Part shown: positions 61,457 to 64,000 of the stretch, one piece after another
Layout: every line of letters begins with the position of its first letter
Position numbering within the stretch: the first letter of the stretch is position 1
NCBI RefSeq assembly: GCF_006363815.1
Contig: NZ_RRYT01000014.1
Location: forward strand, 1 to 64,000
Length of the DNA: 64,000 bases
DNA from: Thermomonospora catenispora
Lineage (GTDB): Bacteria > Actinomycetota > Actinomycetes > Streptosporangiales > Streptosporangiaceae
Reading direction: 5' to 3'
Position numbers and translations under genes: made by a program
Notes under the pieces: model-generated
Database searches by the model: none
Told to the model about the DNA's origin: nothing
The model's input: the letters and a program-made list of their open reading frames with translations, nothing else

Positions 61457-63148
61457 TCAGGCCCCGCCCTGACCGCCGCCCCCCTCCGGGGCGGTCCGCT
61501 GCCGCGGCACCGATTCGCCCCGCTCCCACCACGCGGCGGTGTCGGGCGGCAGCACCAGGCACTCCCCCTCGATGCGGACCGGTCCGCTGGCCAGCAGCAG
61601 CGGCCCGAACGCCGGTATCCGGACGGTGCGGTCGCCCATGTTCACCGCGCACACCAGCGACCGCTCCGCACCGTCGTCCGATGCGCCCTCGCGGGTGAAC
61701 ACCAGCGTCTCGGGCGGCCCGGCCTGCCAGCGCAGCGGCCCGTCCCCCAGCGCCGGGTGCTCGCGCCGGATCGCCAGCGCCCGCCGGTACAGCGTCAGCA
61801 TCGAGTCCGGATCGGCCGACTGGCGTTCCGCGGTCAGCTCGCGCCAGTGCTCGGGCATCGGCAGCCAGCTGGAGGGGCCCGGGCTGAACCCGAACGGCGG
61901 CGCGTCCCCCGACCAGGGGATCGGCACCCGGCAGCCGTCGCGGCCGTCCTCGGGATCGCGGGCGCGCTGCGGGTCCCGCCGGTACTCGTCCGGCAGGTCC
62001 AGCACCTCGGCCAGGCCCAGCTCCTCGCCCTGGTAGATGTAGGCCGAGCCGGGCAGCGCCAGCATCAGCAGCGCCGCGGCGCGGGCCCGCCGCAGCCCCA
62101 GCTCGCCGCCGCCGTACCGGGTGACGTGCCGCTTGACGTCGTGGTTGGACAGCACCCAGGTGGTGGGCGCGCCCACCAGCTCGGCGGTGCGCAGCGACTC
62201 GGCGATCACCTCGCGCTTGGCGCGGTAGTCCCAGTCGGCGACCAGGTAGTGGAAGTTGAACGCCTGGTGCAGCTCGTCGGGCCGCACGTAGCGGGCCAGC
62301 CGCTCGGGGGTCGGCGCCCACGCCTCGGCCACGCCGATCCGCTCCCCGGGATAGGAGTCCAGCAGCCGTCGCCAGGAGCGGTGGATCTCGTGCACCCCGT
62401 CCTGGTCGAAGTACGGCAGGACGTTGTCGCCCAGCATGGTGGCCTGTCCCTGCCAGCCGACGTCGGGCAGGCCCTCGGCCTTGACCATGCCGTGCGCCAC
62501 GTCGATGCGGAACCCGTCCACCCCCAGGTCCAGCCAGAACCGCAGGACGTCCTCGAACTCGGCGCGGACCTCGGGGTTGTCCCAGTTCAGATCGGGCTGT
62601 TCGACGGCGAACAGGTGCAGGTACCACTGCCCGTCCGCGACGCGCGTCCAGGCCGATCCGCCGAACACCGACTCCCAGTCGTTGGGCGGCAGCGATCCGT
62701 CGGGGCCGCGGCCGTCGCGGAAGATGTAGCGGTCGCGGGCCGGGCTGCCCGGGCCGGCGGCCAGCGCCTCCTGGAACCACGGGTGCCGGTCGGAGGTGTG
62801 GTTGGGCACCAGGTCCACGATCACCCGCAGTCCCAGCTCGTGGGCCTCGTCGAGGAGCGCGCGGAAGTCCTCCAGCGTTCCGAAGATCGGGTCCACGCCC
62901 CGGTAGTCGGCCACGTCGTACCCGAAGTCGGCCATCGGCGAGGGGTAGAACGGCGTGATCCACACCGCGTCCACGCCGAGGTCGGCCAGGTACGGCAGCC
63001 GGCTGCGGATCCCGGGCAGGTCGCCGACCCCGTCGCCGTCGGAGTCGGCGAAGCTGCGGATGTAGATCTGGTAGATCACCGCATCCCGCCACCAGCGGGT
63101 GCCCGACCCCGCGGCGCGGGCGGAGGCGTCGGCCGTGTGCTGCGTCAT
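61457..63148 (-). CDS. GH13 alpha-glucosidase/oligo-1,6-glucosidase type
   Basis: A 563-residue alpha-amylase-superfamily enzyme, cytoplasmic (no signal). The four conserved regions are VIVDLVPNHTSD (I), DGFRIDVAHG with nucleophile Asp216 (II), IGVAEAW with acid/base Glu275 (III) and WVLSNHDVKRH with Asp337 (IV). It resembles exo-alpha-glucosidases acting on maltose, isomaltose or trehalose-like substrates. Though beside the cellulose island, it has no CelR operator. It may serve maltose metabolism with the shared MsiK. Confidence 0.88.
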   Translation of the reverse strand: MTQHTADASARAAGSGTRWWRDAVIYQIYIRSFADSDGDGVGDLPGIRSRLPYLADLGVDAVWITPFYPSPMADFGYDVADYRGVDPIFGTLEDFRALLDEAHELGLRVIVDLVPNHTSDRHPWFQEALAAGPGSPARDRYIFRDGRGPDGSLPPNDWESVFGGSAWTRVADGQWYLHLFAVEQPDLNWDNPEVRAEFEDVLRFWLDLGVDGFRIDVAHGMVKAEGLPDVGWQGQATMLGDNVLPYFDQDGVHEIHRSWRRLLDSYPGERIGVAEAWAPTPERLARYVRPDELHQAFNFHYLVADWDYRAKREVIAESLRTAELVGAPTTWVLSNHDVKRHVTRYGGGELGLRRARAAALLMLALPGSAYIYQGEELGLAEVLDLPDEYRRDPQRARDPEDGRDGCRVPIPWSGDAPPFGFSPGPSSWLPMPEHWRELTAERQSADPDSMLTLYRRALAIRREHPALGDGPLRWQAGPPETLVFTREGASDDGAERSLVCAVNMGDRTVRIPAFGPLLLASGPVRIEGECLVLPPDTAAWWERGESVPRQRTAPEGGGGQGGA

Positions 63149-63656
63149 CGATGTCCTTTGCTCGTCGCGTTCGTGCGCCGCCGCCGGCGGTCCGCCCGAC
63201 GGCGATCCGTCCCTGGAACGACGCCACCGGCGGCGCGGTGACGATCCCCGGGTCCTGCCGCGCGCCGGCGGTCGTCGCGCCCGCCGCCGCCGGCGGGTCC
63301 GGCGACGGCGGGCGCGGCCGTCTCCGCGGCGTCGACCGCCGATGCGTCGAGGGCGGCCTCGCTCGAGGCGCTCGTCCGAGGCATCGGTGGTCGAGGCGTC
63401 GATGCAGGTGAGAGCGGTGCGACCGCGGCGCGGGCGGGTCCCAGCCTATGTCGGCGGCGGACCGCTCCGGCGGAACCGGCCGGGAGATTCGGCAGATCCT
63501 GCCGATCGGCGGCGCCCGCCCGGGGACGCGCCTCGGCCGGTTCCGGACGATCCCGCCCCGCGGGGGCGGTCTCGCGCCGAGACGAACGCAAGGGCCGTCG
63601 CGGAGGTCCGCGACGGCCCTTGCGCGGGGGTGGCCTCTGGGGTGGTGTCCGGGAGG
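63149..63656. other. 508-bp intergenic region, hairpin only
   Basis: This holds the GH13 promoter side and the DUF3068 3' flank. Both strands lack a convincing gene. No CelR operator was found. A region of GATGCGTCGAGG-like repeats at about 63340-63410 is low-complexity, with uncertain meaning. Confidence 0.5.
63587..63624. terminator. 17-bp perfect hairpin after the DUF3068 gene
   Basis: CGCAAGGGCCGTCGCGG (63587-63603) pairs perfectly with 63608-63624 around a 4-base loop, 33 bp beyond the DUF3068 stop. It is probably that gene's terminator. Confidence 0.75.
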
Positions 63657-64000
63657 TCAGGAGGCGTGCCGCGTGCCCCGGCGGCGCAGCATCGCCGCGG
63701 CCCCGGCGCCCAGCAGCGCCAGGCCCAGGAGCAGCGACACCAACGGGCCGGTCACGCGCAGCAGCGACACCTTGGAGGCGGTGTCGTCGGCCTTGGCGAC
63801 CAGCTCTTTCTGGCTCTGCGGGGTCATCTTCAGGGTGAAGTCCGCGACGATCTTGCTGCCGTTGCCGTCCTTGCCGCGCAGCGTCTGCACGACCTGCTGT
63901 TCGCGGTGGACGGTGACGCCGCTGCGCGGGTCGACCCAGTAGGCGATGGTGGCCCGCTGGTAACGGTCGGCCGCCACGTTGCGGCTCTTGCCCGGGATGC
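63657..64000 (-). CDS. DUF3068-family membrane protein, 5' end cut by window edge
   Basis: The C-terminal 113 residues only. ATIAYWVDPRSGVTVHREQQ and TLKMTPQSQKELVAKADD are typical of DUF3068 (PorA-like) proteins of actinobacteria. One membrane helix near the end (LVSLLLGLALLGAGAAAML) is followed by RRRGTRHAS. The bulk of the protein is extracellular. Function is unknown in most species; corynebacterial relatives are porins, which does not transfer directly. Confidence 0.82.
   Translation of the reverse strand, partial: IPGKSRNVAADRYQRATIAYWVDPRSGVTVHREQQVVQTLRGKDGNGSKIVADFTLKMTPQSQKELVAKADDTASKVSLLRVTGPLVSLLLGLALLGAGAAAMLRRRGTRHAS

Noticed and set aside
60110-63241. Long plus- and minus-strand frames over the GH6-GH13 region
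   Set aside because: Both GH6 and GH13 read with full catalytic motifs in other frames, so the long alternatives are shadows.
63340-63410. Possible repeat array or CRISPR-like element
   Set aside because: Only irregular GAGGC/GTCGA-like similarities occur, with no fixed repeat length or spacers. No CRISPR array was seen in the window.

Overview
This window is chromosomal DNA from a very GC-rich actinobacterium. Start codons are often GTG or TTG, many neighbouring genes overlap as ATGA or GTGA, and the markers are actinobacterial: SepH, CutRS, DUF4193, DUF3710, DUF3159, DUF4235, F420-type and mycothiol-type enzymes. Gene content and a CelR/CebR cellulose regulon suggest the order Streptosporangiales, possibly Thermomonosporaceae; that placement is inference.

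Layout. 0-3 kb: sepH (cut by the window edge), an aldonolactone oxidase-like flavoenzyme and a membrane-anchored lytic transglycosylase. 4-30.8 kb: a conserved core block, cpfC-suhB-cutRS ... DUF4193 ... dut-DUF3710 ... OB-fold-DUF3159-trkH/trkA ... trkA/trkA-kimA-like-m5U methyltransferase. Its order resembles the Streptomyces cutRS-dut region and the mycobacterial Rv2689c-Rv2701c region. Lineage-specific insertions interrupt it: two Ser/Thr kinases (one fused to a peptide-binding protein), a broken valS copy, and a YidC-like protein with a small partner. 30.8-38.9 kb: accessory DNA with a broken TPR-type gene, three small genes (one XRE regulator, two small one-helix membrane proteins), a methyltransferase, an LLM flavoenzyme, a divergent MFS/TetR pair and a PARG-like protein. 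39-43 kb: a Hen1-Pnkp RNA repair operon, then pgm and assorted enzymes. 49.6-50.2 kb: three clustered tRNA genes, two with unusual bodies, flanked by hairpins and followed by a Vsr-like nuclease and an ECF sigma/membrane-protein pair. 52.7-63.1 kb: a cellulose/cello-oligosaccharide island (LacI repressor, GH1 beta-glucosidase, ABC importer, MsiK ATPase, secreted GH6 cellulase, GH13 glucosidase) with two perfect CelR-type operators. The right edge cuts a DUF3068 gene.

How genes work together. The potassium genes give two independent uptake routes with several RCK subunits. In the cellulose island, secreted GH6 releases cello-oligosaccharides, the lipoprotein and two permeases energised by MsiK import them, GH1 hydrolyses them, and the LacI protein probably controls both operator-bearing promoters. 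Hen1 and Pnkp would heal, 2'-O-methylate and seal cut RNA. The points most worth following up are the kinase-binding-protein fusion, the odd tRNA pair with its possible leader peptide, the PARG-like gene divergent from Hen1-Pnkp, the valS remnant, and the small-gene trio at 32.2-33.7 kb.
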